A stretch of 64,000 bases of DNA from Thermoplasmata archaeon (GCA_020696345.1 JAEHCK010000002.1:24647-88646); one strand, 5' to 3'; numbered from the stretch's first letter, positions 29,202 through 39,815 are shown. Made by a program: numbers and translations. The notes: generated by a model from the sequence alone, not told the origin.

Positions 29202-29305
29202 GGTCGATCGGTCAGCTAGTCAGTTAGTCAGCTAGTCAGTTAGTCAGCTAGTCAGCTAGTCAGTTAGTCAGTTGGTCGACTAGTCAACTGGCAGACCGAT
29301 CGACC
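29202..29305. repeat. 8-bp tandem repeat (cagytagt) bounded by a 12-bp perfect inverted repeat
   Basis: ggtcgatcggtc (29202-29213) and gaccgatcgacc (29294-29305) around repeated cagctagt/cagttagt. Confidence 0.85.
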
Positions 29306-29464
29306 GATAGACCGGCAGACTGGTGGACTACATCTCAACACCTATAATTCCATCACCATTAGCTCAATCTACTATTCAATCAGCTAACTTACTCTCTACT
29401 ATTTATTTGAAAACGCAAAACTTCAATTATATTAAAATATATTCTCATTATTTGGTGGTAAGAC

Positions 29465-29854
29465 TTGACAGATTATTCCAAGGCATCAGAAGTAAGAACC
29501 GAGAAAGTGGAGGGTCATGAAATAATTGCATTTCCCACAAATGGCCATCAACCTGAAATTGAATGGGAATACCCGGAATTCCAGTGCCTCTGCCCGGTTT
29601 CCAGTCGACATGATCAGGGCATTGTACTTATCAGATATTCTCCCAATAAAAAAATACTGGAGAGCAAGTCTGTGCGTGAATACCTATCGCTGTGGCGTAA
29701 TAAACACATCTGGCAAGAATACGTGACCGAAGAGATAGCTGAAACATTATATCGAGCTTGCGCTCCAAAGTGGCTGATCTTGGAGATCGAATGGGCGCCG
29801 CGAGGTGGTATTGCTGCAAGAACCATATCTAAAAAGGGAGATATTGATAAATAA
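29465..29854 (+). CDS. QueF-family protein (preQ0 reductase / QueF-like amidinotransferase), TTG start
   Basis: PEFQCLCPVSSRHDQG and ESKSVREYLSLWRNKHIWQEYV resemble the QueF active-site region. Confidence 0.75.
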   Translation: MTDYSKASEVRTEKVEGHEIIAFPTNGHQPEIEWEYPEFQCLCPVSSRHDQGIVLIRYSPNKKILESKSVREYLSLWRNKHIWQEYVTEEIAETLYRACAPKWLILEIEWAPRGGIAARTISKKGDIDK

Positions 29855-30040
29855 CTTTGTCTGACATAATTAATGATTATTTATACAAAAATATTTATAA
29901 GGTTTAAAGATATCAAGACGCAAGTCCCAGAATAAATAATGAACTGATGAAAAATTGAGTTTACCTATCGGGAGATATTGGAGAACTTTTAATTTAAGGG
30001 ATAATTAATGTTTGTTTACAAATGATCGGAGGTTTTTACC

Positions 30041-33000
30041 ATGAGTAAGATTGGAAAAAAAATGTTTTTTAGTTTGAAGATCTTGATTACAGCTTTGATC
30101 TTGTTGGTCCCGGTCGGGCTAACACTGGCAATGACCGCACACCATGAAAATGTTGTTGAAGATGGTCAATTGCCCTTTGCAGGCGAGACAAAAGAACTCG
30201 GCTTTGAGCCTATGGAGGTCGTGTCTATGCGCACCGAATTATCCAAGACATTCGATAACGGCGACGGTAGTTATAAAGCGGTGCTCTATCTCGATCCGAT
30301 CCATTATCCGGACGGTTTCGGAAATTGGTTGGATATAGATGATTCAAAACCATTGCTAGGCTCACGATCACGAGACATTGGAAGTTTGATCACTTCAAAG
30401 GATACCATGATCTCAACTTCGTTTGGCCAAGGTGGGAATGAAAATTTGAACATCGGTGCAGATCTAGATCTTAAATTGTCACATGATGTCAGCACTTCAT
30501 CGGGTTTTTATCCATTTAGGATTCTATTAAAATACGATATTGATTCACTTTCTATACCTTCAGGTGCAGAGATCAAAAGTGGTGATATAAAAATATATTA
30601 TTATCAATCCGAAGGCACCGCTGGCGACCCAGGAGTTTCCACACCATTGTCAATAACGGGATATCCTATAACAAGAGATTGGGTTGAAGGTACTGGAACC
30701 TGGGCTGCTGGTACAACCGATGGTGCAACCTGGAACACTTATGATGGAGCAACTGCCTGGACATCAGGGGGTGGCGATTATTCCTCTACTTACACAGGCT
30801 CAGGTTCAACACCTTCAGCATATGGTTGGACTACAATTAATATTAAAAACATTGTCAAGGCATGGGTTGATGGTTCTATCTCTAATTATGGTGCAATTTT
30901 AATAGGTGCGACCAGCCATGAGTTTCTGAAAACGTTTAGAAGTTCAAATTACGGCACATCCAGCGACAGACCTAAATTGGAAATCGACTATGTCTCAAAT
31001 TATCCACCCACTATAAATAAACCCATATTGGACTTAAAATTGGATGAGGATCAGCCAACCGAATATATTGAACTTAATGGTAATTTAAAACCATTAACCG
31101 GACTATTCAAGGATACAATTGGCGAGGTTTTATCATTCTATGTCTGGACTGGCGCTATATGGGTCGGCAGCACCGGTGGCGCTTACGAGAGTAATATTTT
31201 AACGGCTAGCATTATTGGCGAAAACGATACTTTAGAGATAAAATTAAAGGCAAATAAATATGGTACAGATACTATCAAGGTAAATGCAACGGATTCGGAA
31301 TTTGCTTCCAAAGAATATGAGATCCCTGTTACGGTTAAACCCATCAACGACCCGCCAAAGATCAATAAGACAACCGATTGGAAATATGATGAACCCGAAC
31401 CGACCATCGTACCCGGAAAGATAACCTGCAAAGAGGACCAATGGTCGAACTTTACTGTTACGGCCCGTGATATCTTAGAACCGGCCGATAATAAGAAATT
31501 GATCTACAGTTGTAATAACACAGACAGTTATGCCGCCTTCTTTGAGATCGAAAGCAGTACTGGTAAGGTTTCGTTCAAACCAACCGATCTTAATGTGGGT
31601 GTCTATTACCTTAAAATAATTGTGGATGATACGAACAGTGTGAATAACATAGGTAATTTACCATTCACGCTCGAGGTTGAAAACGTTAATGATCGGCCGT
31701 TCATCCAGTATGTATCGGATCAAGAATTAACACCTGATGATGAATCAGTTCAATTAAGAACTACAGCCATAGAGGACGAAGAGTTCATATTCTTCGTAAG
31801 TGCCTGGGATGAGGATTTCGATCTTGATGATAGTGAAGAAGATCTATCATTTTCCATACAACCTAGTACATTTCAGATCCAGAAAGATATTGGTTATTTG
31901 GCGAGTGCTACAGTCAGATTTACCCCATCAAATGACGATGTTGGAACCGCAAGCGCTTATATAACTGTCACCGACCTAGAGCAAGCAGACAGTATTCTTG
32001 AAATTCAGGTCATTGTAGTCAATCAAAATGATAAACCGGAATTCACCAGATTCTATTACAAGACCTCGGAGAAACCCATACAATCACAGCTTTTTGACCT
32101 TGAGAAACTTGGTGCGGGTTATAAAGGAGCAGAATATGAGCCATATGTATTTAAGATCGAGGCAACCGATGTAGATATTGATGATGAGTTGGAGTTCTCG
32201 GTTGGTATTGAGGGTAGAGGTCTGATTACTAGTAACTTGATGCATAAGATCGATGATGTAACCAACAACCCGAATATGAAGCAGATAACAATTACCCCTG
32301 ACCGCCAGGCCGGACGCGAGGGTACAATTGGTGTCAATGTATCTGTGAAAGATCTATCAGATGCAGAAGAATATGTTGTAATACAGATACCGATCGATAA
32401 TATCAATGATGCACCAGAACAATCGACCATCGTTGCAGATATAACCGATTCTGATAAATCTACGCCACGCCTCAAAGAAAATTTATCTGTAGTATTTGAG
32501 GCAAACTACTCGATGGACATCAAACACCCCGACCCGGACGGGACCAGTAAGTACGACTTGGAATATGAATGGGATTTCGGTGATGGCAGTAATGGTGATA
32601 CTGGTATAGATGTGGTACATAAATTCCCAGATAGCGGGAAATATATTATTACACTGACAGTAACCGACCCTGAGGGATTATCAAATGTAACCACAAAATC
32701 GATCGAGGTCACCAAACCCAAAGATAGCGGTGGTGATGACAGTTCAAGTAAAGGTTCAGTGGGTGGTATGCCGATATGGATAATCATCGTTATTGTTGTA
32801 GTGATAGTAGTGCTACTTGTAGTTCTGTTCTTTATGAAGAACCAGAAAAAGAAGAAAGCTGAGGCTGAAGCTGCCCAGGCCCAAGCAGCACAACAGGCAC
32901 AGGTGGCTCAATACGGTTATGGTTATCCAATGGCCGCAGGTTATTATCAGGACCCTGCTATGATGGCGCAATACCAAGCAATGCAGCAGCAACAACAACA

Positions 33001-33577
33001 GCAACAAATGATGATGCAGCAATATCCTGAACAATATCAGCAGATGATGGCCCAACAGCAGGCCGGTTACGGAGATACTACAGGCATGGGTATGGGCATG
33101 GGTACAGGTGTAGAGGGTTATGGTTATGATCAGGCCCAAGCCCAAGGCCAGATGCAAACACAAACAGAACCATTGCAGCAAGCAGCCATGGCCGAGGGAC
33201 AGCTTGACGGCCAGACAGGACAATTGCCGTTAGTTGCTGAACAGCCGCAAATGCTGCCGCCCGCTACGGCAGCTGAAGAAGAACCGGTTGTCCCTGAATC
33301 ACCATTTGCAGAAGCTCAGTCACAGACATTAGAAGAAGAAATTGGTAAGGATGCAGCCGTTGCCGAAATACCTATTGAGCCAGTAAAAGAGGAAAGTGAA
33401 CCTGCCGCACCAACTACACCCGCAGCACCCACAACTGACGCTGATACTACTACTGATGCCGCAGCTCCTGATGATGAACAACCTGCACAACCCGACGAAA
33501 AGAAATGCCAGAACTGTGGCACAGCCACGAAAGATGGCTGGTTCCTATGCCCGAATTGTAAAAAACCATTAATGTAA
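30041..33577 (+). CDS. Large surface protein: DNRLRE-like, cadherin-like and PKD regions, TM, Q/M-rich cytoplasmic segment and C-terminal zinc ribbon
   Basis: Cadherin-like GTDTIKVNATDSEFASKEYEIPVTVKPINDPP; PKD EYEWDFGDGSNGDTG; TM IWIIIVIVVVIVVLLVVLFFM; Q-rich tract; CQNCGTATKDGWFLCPNCKKPLM. Confidence 0.85.
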   Translation: MSKIGKKMFFSLKILITALILLVPVGLTLAMTAHHENVVEDGQLPFAGETKELGFEPMEVVSMRTELSKTFDNGDGSYKAVLYLDPIHYPDGFGNWLDIDDSKPLLGSRSRDIGSLITSKDTMISTSFGQGGNENLNIGADLDLKLSHDVSTSSGFYPFRILLKYDIDSLSIPSGAEIKSGDIKIYYYQSEGTAGDPGVSTPLSITGYPITRDWVEGTGTWAAGTTDGATWNTYDGATAWTSGGGDYSSTYTGSGSTPSAYGWTTINIKNIVKAWVDGSISNYGAILIGATSHEFLKTFRSSNYGTSSDRPKLEIDYVSNYPPTINKPILDLKLDEDQPTEYIELNGNLKPLTGLFKDTIGEVLSFYVWTGAIWVGSTGGAYESNILTASIIGENDTLEIKLKANKYGTDTIKVNATDSEFASKEYEIPVTVKPINDPPKINKTTDWKYDEPEPTIVPGKITCKEDQWSNFTVTARDILEPADNKKLIYSCNNTDSYAAFFEIESSTGKVSFKPTDLNVGVYYLKIIVDDTNSVNNIGNLPFTLEVENVNDRPFIQYVSDQELTPDDESVQLRTTAIEDEEFIFFVSAWDEDFDLDDSEEDLSFSIQPSTFQIQKDIGYLASATVRFTPSNDDVGTASAYITVTDLEQADSILEIQVIVVNQNDKPEFTRFYYKTSEKPIQSQLFDLEKLGAGYKGAEYEPYVFKIEATDVDIDDELEFSVGIEGRGLITSNLMHKIDDVTNNPNMKQITITPDRQAGREGTIGVNVSVKDLSDAEEYVVIQIPIDNINDAPEQSTIVADITDSDKSTPRLKENLSVVFEANYSMDIKHPDPDGTSKYDLEYEWDFGDGSNGDTGIDVVHKFPDSGKYIITLTVTDPEGLSNVTTKSIEVTKPKDSGGDDSSSKGSVGGMPIWIIIVIVVVIVVLLVVLFFMKNQKKKKAEAEAAQAQAAQQAQVAQYGYGYPMAAGYYQDPAMMAQYQAMQQQQQQQQMMMQQYPEQYQQMMAQQQAGYGDTTGMGMGMGTGVEGYGYDQAQAQGQMQTQTEPLQQAAMAEGQLDGQTGQLPLVAEQPQMLPPATAAEEEPVVPESPFAEAQSQTLEEEIGKDAAVAEIPIEPVKEESEPAAPTTPAAPTTDADTTTDAAAPDDEQPAQPDEKKCQNCGTATKDGWFLCPNCKKPLM

Positions 33578-33585
33578 TATTCATT

Positions 33586-34692
33586 TCACCTGCGTATCAC
33601 GATAGTAATTACATCATGGTCCATGAGTATATGGTCTAATCCAACCACCTGGCCGGGAAATTTTGCACTTTTACCCCAGATCAGAGAATATCTAAACTTT
33701 TTTCTGAAGTCCCGATGCAGGATCTCACATATCATGCCAACCGTTGAATTACTTTTAACGACCATTGGTTCTTTAAAATCAGTTTTTTCACCTTGGGGAC
33801 GCATATACAGCCGGATAAAATTTAATGAATCATAAATGGTTTTTTTAAGTTTCTGAAGTTCTTTGTTTCTCTCTGCCGAGATGAATACTACTTTGAAACC
33901 TTTGATATTATCTATGATCTTTTTGCTCTCCGCTTTACTGATCAGGTCAGACTTATTAATTGCAACGATTGCGGGCAAATATATCTTGTTACCGGACATG
34001 AAATCTATGACCTGATCGTCGGTAATATTCTCTCGTATTACAATATCAGCATTGATCAACCCATATGAACTCATTATTGATTTTATGATATCTTCATTGG
34101 TTTTGGTTAATTTAACGGTGGTGTTCACATTCAATCCACCGCGGTCATGCTTGGAAATCGTAATGTCCGGTGGTTGTTGATTAAGTCTAAAACCAGCCTT
34201 ATATAGCTCGTTGACCAGTGTGTCCAGGTTATAACTGAACACGTCCAGCATTAATAGTATCAGGTCGGCTGACCGTGCAGCAGAGATAACTTCTCTGCCT
34301 CTACCTTTACCTTTAGAGGCACCCTTGATCAGCCCGGGCATATCAAGAATTTGGATCTTTGCGCCTTTGTATTCCATGATCCCAGGGATGATGCTTAATG
34401 TTGTGAACCTGTACTCGGCAACATCACTTTCAGCATCAGTTATTTTATTTAATAATGTTGATTTGCCAACACTTGGATATCCTACGATCGCAAGTGTAGC
34501 GTTCCCTGATTTGCGGACAGAATAACCTTTACCTCCTCCGGCACCGCGCTGTACTTTGCGTTTCTCTAGTTCATCACGGAACCGCGCCAATTTGGCCTTG
34601 AGTTTACCAATATGATGCTGAGTGGCCTTATTGTATGGGGTATTTTTTATCTCTTCTTCGATCTCTATGATCTGTTCCTCGATCGTTGACAT
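33586..34692 (-). CDS. DRG/Obg-family GTP-binding protein
   Basis: AIVGYPSVGKSTLLNKIT, ILDMPGLIKGASKGKGRGREV, AINKSDL, C-terminal TGS-like region. Confidence 0.92.
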   Translation of the reverse strand: MSTIEEQIIEIEEEIKNTPYNKATQHHIGKLKAKLARFRDELEKRKVQRGAGGGKGYSVRKSGNATLAIVGYPSVGKSTLLNKITDAESDVAEYRFTTLSIIPGIMEYKGAKIQILDMPGLIKGASKGKGRGREVISAARSADLILLMLDVFSYNLDTLVNELYKAGFRLNQQPPDITISKHDRGGLNVNTTVKLTKTNEDIIKSIMSSYGLINADIVIRENITDDQVIDFMSGNKIYLPAIVAINKSDLISKAESKKIIDNIKGFKVVFISAERNKELQKLKKTIYDSLNFIRLYMRPQGEKTDFKEPMVVKSNSTVGMICEILHRDFRKKFRYSLIWGKSAKFPGQVVGLDHILMDHDVITIVIRR

Positions 34693-34797
34693 AAAACCAC
34701 AGATTCTAACATTATTATTTCTATACCTAATACTATGATTAATTATTAATTAATTTGGCTCTTCTCGAGAATTTGTGCTGCTTTGCTGTATTAACAT

Positions 34798-34918
34798 AGG
34801 TATGAGATGAGAGTACACTCATCACTAGGGATGTGGGATGTGGAACGATGTTTGTTTGATTCAAAGTGTGGGATTAGGGTAGATAAAATATTGCTCTGCT
34901 CGCTTGAGGTTAGAGAGG
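34798..34918. repeat. Dispersed intergenic repeat, copy 2 (partner 20930-21040)
   Basis: ctagggatgtgggatgtggaacgatgtttgtttgattcaaagtgtgggattaggg. Confidence 0.85.
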
Positions 34919-35150
34919 AAAATATAAACCCAAAATCAAAAATCCCAAGCTCAAAGAAAATTTTTCATTAATTAATTCGCTGGCGGAATGAAAATCTTCC
35001 AGCCCAAAGATTGCGAAAAATATTTTATAATTTTGTCCACAATATTAGGGCAAAGAAAATCCCAAAGCCAAAATCCAAAGTTTGGGGTTTTCTGTTTTAG
35101 TTTTTAGGTTAATTCTTCATTTTTCATTCTTCAATTCTTATTCACAATCC

Positions 35151-35212
35151 AACATCCCAACAATGAAGCGATACGTACAACATCCCAATAATGAATTGTA
35201 ACGTCCAAACCT
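35151..35212. repeat. 28-bp-period repeat (locus 2)
   Basis: aacatcccaa at 35151 and 35179, partial third at 35207; same family as 2084-2200. Confidence 0.7.
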
Positions 35213-35340
35213 TAATACATCGTTTTTCCTTAAAGACCCATCAAAAGCACAAGTTATTGGGTTAGAAATAAATAATATGTTTTCATTTAATGGAAGTGAA
35301 ACTTATGATCTATGATCACTTTTACAATAGGTGACGATAA

Positions 35341-36918
35341 ATGAAATTCAACTTGACCGGAAGAATTGTATTGAACAAGAGCCCGGAGCCGAACTTACCC
35401 GGGCTGCAGAAGGATCTGGCCGATTTTTTTTCAGAGGCCAATGAAATGATCTTGACCAAGGGCGCCCCTGAGGGTAAGGGTGCGGCGGTAACTGATTGGA
35501 CGTTAAAGGATGATAATATCCTGGTCACGATCATGTCCGGTCGTTATGTGCGCGCCCATGATGCGCTATTACGGTTGAAAAAGCATCTGGGCATTAAATT
35601 TGGCAAGAAATATCAATTGGGCGCCCGAAGTGTGGTTGCGGATAATTACGATATTGAATTCGCTATTGACCGGCCACCGCTTGCGGAGATCAAGGTGCCA
35701 TTCGTGCAGACGATCAAGTTGGATGGAGCAGATCTAACCTGTAATATCAGCTTTGAAAATTTATCGGAAGAGTTCTTACGGCAGAACTATATAGATCGAA
35801 TAATAAAATTAGTGAATCACAAGATCGCAGACCAATATTATGCTGGCAAGTCCGAGCAATGGGAGGTAATGTGGTCGTCTGTTGAGCGAGACCATGTCTG
35901 GTCAAAGGACCCCACCGATGAGATGCAGCGACTTGGTTGGCTCAAACAGGGGCCGACCAAAGGCAAATGGTTCTACAGGCCGCAGTTAACTGCTATCTTG
36001 CGCGCCATGGAGCAACTTGCCCTTGACCACGTGCTGTATCCGCTTGGCTTCCAGGAGGTTATACAGTCACACTTAGTGCCTTTTGATATCTGGCTGAAGA
36101 CCGGTCATATTGCCGGCACGCCGAATGAATTCTACTATGTGTCCGAACCATTGACACGCGATGTAGACGCCTGGGAAAGTTTTAGAGATACGATATATGT
36201 GACCAACCAGGTGCCGAGTGATAAGTTGAAAGAATTGATCACGGTTCCCAGCATGGGAATTTGTTATGCCCAGTGCCCGGGAATATACTGGTCGTTCCAG
36301 GGTTCGGTGATAGCGGAGGACTCGCTGCCCGTTCTTATTTTCGACCGTGCCGCCAATTCTAACCGGTATGAATCGGGCGGGCGTCATGGCATCGAGCGTG
36401 TGGACGAGTTTCACCGGCTCGAGCCGATATATATCGGTCACCCCGAGCAGTTGATCGAGCTTCGCGAGAAGTTGATCGAGAGATACAAATATGTGTTCAA
36501 CGAAATTTTGGAACTGGAATGGCGCATGGCCTGGGTTACACCGTGGTACCTGGAGCAATCTGGCCAGGTGTCGGAAGTTTCAAAAGAAGAAAATGGAAAA
36601 GTTAATGGTAATGACAAGAACAAGGATAGTGTCAAGCTCAAGGGAACCATCGATTTCGAGGCATATTTGCCGTATCGCGGGACCCGTGAAGAGAGTGAAT
36701 GGCTGGAGTATCAGAATTTGAGCATAATCGGCGATAAATTCATAGATTCATTCAATATCAAAACCCAGCGAGGCGATCTTTGGTCAGGGTGTTCGGGGAT
36801 CGGCCTTGAACGATGGGCGGCTGTGTTTCTTGCGCAAAAGGGGTTGGACCCGGTAAACTGGCCTGATAAGTTCAGGGATGTGCTGGGTGAGCTGCCGGTT
36901 GGATATAGAACATTATGA
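35341..36918 (+). CDS. serS: Serine--tRNA ligase, methanogenic archaeal type (type 2)
   Basis: 525 aa; class II core QGSVIAEDSLPVLIFDRAANSNRYESGGRHGIERVDEFHRLEPIYIG; N-terminal region of the archaeal type; GCSGIGLERWAAVFLAQKG motif 3. Confidence 0.85.
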   Translation: MKFNLTGRIVLNKSPEPNLPGLQKDLADFFSEANEMILTKGAPEGKGAAVTDWTLKDDNILVTIMSGRYVRAHDALLRLKKHLGIKFGKKYQLGARSVVADNYDIEFAIDRPPLAEIKVPFVQTIKLDGADLTCNISFENLSEEFLRQNYIDRIIKLVNHKIADQYYAGKSEQWEVMWSSVERDHVWSKDPTDEMQRLGWLKQGPTKGKWFYRPQLTAILRAMEQLALDHVLYPLGFQEVIQSHLVPFDIWLKTGHIAGTPNEFYYVSEPLTRDVDAWESFRDTIYVTNQVPSDKLKELITVPSMGICYAQCPGIYWSFQGSVIAEDSLPVLIFDRAANSNRYESGGRHGIERVDEFHRLEPIYIGHPEQLIELREKLIERYKYVFNEILELEWRMAWVTPWYLEQSGQVSEVSKEENGKVNGNDKNKDSVKLKGTIDFEAYLPYRGTREESEWLEYQNLSIIGDKFIDSFNIKTQRGDLWSGCSGIGLERWAAVFLAQKGLDPVNWPDKFRDVLGELPVGYRTL

Positions 36919-37068
36919 GAACTTATTAGTGATCGTAGGTGTATTGATCAATTGAGAATGGGATGATAATTTGTTGAGTTAAAGTAGGGTTGATAATTTG
37001 ATGAATTGATGAAGGTTTGATCCAGAAACCGATATCCCATTAAATTATCAAGAAATCGACATCCCATA

Positions 37069-37761
37069 TTAGAGATTTCCCTTTATCATTTCTGGGTCCA
37101 ACAACAATTTCCAGGCAGGTATTAAAACTATACTACCATGCTCTACTTGTATTGTCTCTTCACGGTTCTTAGTGATAACAAACCCTTTTCTGACATTGAA
37201 CTTCATCATGAATTCTGTTACACCTTTCAGATCGGATCTTATTATTTTCTCCTGATATTTAACTTCCACGGGGATTTTCTCGACAACCGCGTCCACTTCC
37301 CTCCTGTTTCTCCAGAAAGCCTCCGCATCCAAGACATTTATCACTGCGTTCTTAACCATTCGTCCTAAAAACGAATCGTCGATTGTAGGTTTGAAGGCAG
37401 AGATTATCCCAGTATCCAAAAGATATGCACGCTTGGTTTTTCTTAAGGTTGCAGTACCTCGTCTATAGTTACCCAGAAGTCTTATCAAAAAACTCTCCTT
37501 CAACCACATAATATACTGTTGTATGGTTCTTCTATCCATATCAAATTGCTGTGCTAGTGATTGGTAATTCAAGTACATACCAGGATTTATTGCTATAGCT
37601 TCAAGTAATCGATGGAGCTTTATTGAATCATCCAATTCAACTTCCAGTTTTGGATAGAAAAACTCATCTTCATAATCCCGGTGCGCTATCAATTCATTTC
37701 TGAATTCAACCACTTTTTCATTTATATTCTCATCATTTAAATAACTATTTTCACGTCCCAA
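37069..37761 (-). pseudogene. DUF4143-containing archaeal ATPase, N-terminal AAA domain missing
   Basis: HTH and DUF4143 segments (MDRRTIQQYIMWLKESFLIRLL, YLLDTGII, EVDAVVEKIPVEVKYQ) without Walker A/B. Confidence 0.6.
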
Positions 37762-38332
37762 TATGCATCATGGGCCAGTAATCATCATATTCTTCGAATT
37801 TTTCCACATTTTCTTTCTCGATCTCCAGAAGTTTGTAATGGCCCAATTCCATAGTGGCGAAAAGCTCGAGAGTCTTTATTAGATCATCATCATCATCATG
37901 GATCTGCCGGGCAAAAACCGTATAAAAATCGCGCGCTGCCATTTCTGCCGCCATTGCACTTGCCAAAACCTCACTCAACGGCACACTTTCCGAGGGCAAC
38001 TGTATTGACGGTAGAGGTACGATCGACTTTTCGGGTATTTCGAGGTCTTTTTCAGGCAAGCGTTTATTCATCACTTCCTCAAGATATGCCTTATGCTTCT
38101 GCTCTTCTCCTGCAAGAAACTTCAATTTATCTTTTAAAAACGCGTTCTTAACAGTGTCTGCCAGCTTAGAATAGACACTAAAGCTGTCCATCTCGGCACG
38201 AATTGCACTGAGAAATAACTCCTCAATTGTAAATTCTCCTAATTCCATTATATCACCAATTAATCTTACATTTTTTTTTAAATCCATCAATTCTTGATTA
38301 TTTTTAATATCTTTTAAAATTCCATTACCCAT
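37751..38332 (-). CDS. Ferritin-like / rubrerythrin-family diiron protein
   Basis: FTIEELFLSAIRAEMDSFSVYSKLAD...EEQKHKAYLEE...AMAAEMAARDFYTVFA...MELGHYKLLEIE. Confidence 0.75.
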   Translation of the reverse strand: MGNGILKDIKNNQELMDLKKNVRLIGDIMELGEFTIEELFLSAIRAEMDSFSVYSKLADTVKNAFLKDKLKFLAGEEQKHKAYLEEVMNKRLPEKDLEIPEKSIVPLPSIQLPSESVPLSEVLASAMAAEMAARDFYTVFARQIHDDDDDLIKTLELFATMELGHYKLLEIEKENVEKFEEYDDYWPMMHIGT

Positions 38333-38515
38333 TGTTGGTTTTGGCTTTAAAGTGTGTGGGTTAAGTGTGTGTGAGTTAAATCCTGAGTTAGGTATTCGGA
38401 ATCATGGTGTTGAATTATCGATAGACTTAAAGATCAATAAACTGCCAAACTAGCACCTAATACCTATTTCCCGGACTCCGCCTCGAATCCGGACTCTCGA
38501 CACTTGACTCTCGAC

Positions 38516-39091
38516 TCAATAAGTTTCCTGGAACACTTCGAAGTATGCTGTTGGATGCGCGCATGCGGGGCATAGTCCGGGCGGTTCGGTGCCTTCGTGT
38601 ATATGTCCGCAGTTGCGGCATTTCCATTGCACTGGTGCGTCTTTTTTGAATACCTTACCACTTCTTACATTTGCAAGTAATTTCCTGTACCGAGTTTCGT
38701 GTTTTTCTTCTACCTTTGCGATATTTCTGAACAGTGCAGCTGCCTCGGCCAAACCCTCTTGCTCTGCAACATCGCCCGCATCTTTATAGATCGCACTCCA
38801 TTCCATGTGCTCGCCCGCGGCCGATGCCTCGAGGTTTGCGGCTGTGTCGCCGATCACACCAGCAGGATATCCTGCCGTAATTTCGACATCGCCGCCTTCG
38901 AGCAATTTGAAAAACAGTTTGGCATGTTCTTTCTCGTTCTCTGCGGTTTCCAAAAAGATCGCGGATATCTGCTCATAGCCTTCTTTCTTTGCCTGCTTGG
39001 CAAAAAAAGTATACCTGTTCCTTGCCTGCGACTCGCCGGCAAATGACGCTAATAAATTCTTCTCTGTTTGTGTTCCTTTTACACTTGCCAT
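38516..39091 (-). CDS. rbr: Rubrerythrin
   Basis: NLLASFAGESQARNRYTFFAKQAKKEG, EEKHETRY, C-terminal CRNCGHIHEGTEPPGLCPACAHP. Confidence 0.95.
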   Translation of the reverse strand: MASVKGTQTEKNLLASFAGESQARNRYTFFAKQAKKEGYEQISAIFLETAENEKEHAKLFFKLLEGGDVEITAGYPAGVIGDTAANLEASAAGEHMEWSAIYKDAGDVAEQEGLAEAAALFRNIAKVEEKHETRYRKLLANVRSGKVFKKDAPVQWKCRNCGHIHEGTEPPGLCPACAHPTAYFEVFQETY

Positions 39092-39293
39092 ATAATTTCC
39101 TCCTACTTTTGCTGTATTTTATTTCAATTAATTATTGTTCATTGATCGTGAATAATGAATTAGGTCTGCGGGGTGAGTACGGTTGCTGCGCAACCTTGAG
39201 GTGTGAAGTTTATCCTATTTGCCCTTGAACTCTCCTCAAACCTCAAGCGAGGGAACCGAGCGTACGCACATCTCACACTTAGCTCAGTAATAA

Positions 39294-39815
39294 TTAATTA
39301 GAGCTTTTTACCGGAAATGTGAACAGCGGTATGCGCGATCCCAGTTCATTATCGAGCATAAACAACCCATTACCGGCATCACCCGATAGTTTTAGCTTTT
39401 GCAGCGCCCCACTGGCTGATGCTTCTTCTTCCACCTGCTCTTTGACAAACCATTGTAAGAAGTTATTTGTCGCATGGTCCTTTTCTTCAACTGCAAGGTT
39501 CACAAGCTCGTTGATCAAACCGGTTACCTTAATCTCATGTTGATATGTGTGCTCCAACGGTGCATTGGGCGATTCCCAATCGGTTGGCGGGCCCTCGATG
39601 GGCTTGAGCGTTACACGCCCGCCCCGCTCGTTAATAAAGTCATAGAATTTCATTGCATGGAATAGCTCTTCTTGTGCCTGGATACGCATCCAATGCGCAA
39701 ACCCTGCCAGGTTTGCTGAGTGGTAATACGCAGCCATGGAGAGATACAGGTATGATGAATAAAGCTCAGCATTGAACTGTGCGTTCAAGGCTTCTTCTAT
39801 TTTGTCGTTTAACAT
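39294..39815 (-). CDS. Ferritin
   Basis: [52 protein letters not shown]. Confidence 0.95.
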   Translation of the reverse strand: MLNDKIEEALNAQFNAELYSSYLYLSMAAYYHSANLAGFAHWMRIQAQEELFHAMKFYDFINERGGRVTLKPIEGPPTDWESPNAPLEHTYQHEIKVTGLINELVNLAVEEKDHATNNFLQWFVKEQVEEEASASGALQKLKLSGDAGNGLFMLDNELGSRIPLFTFPVKSSN

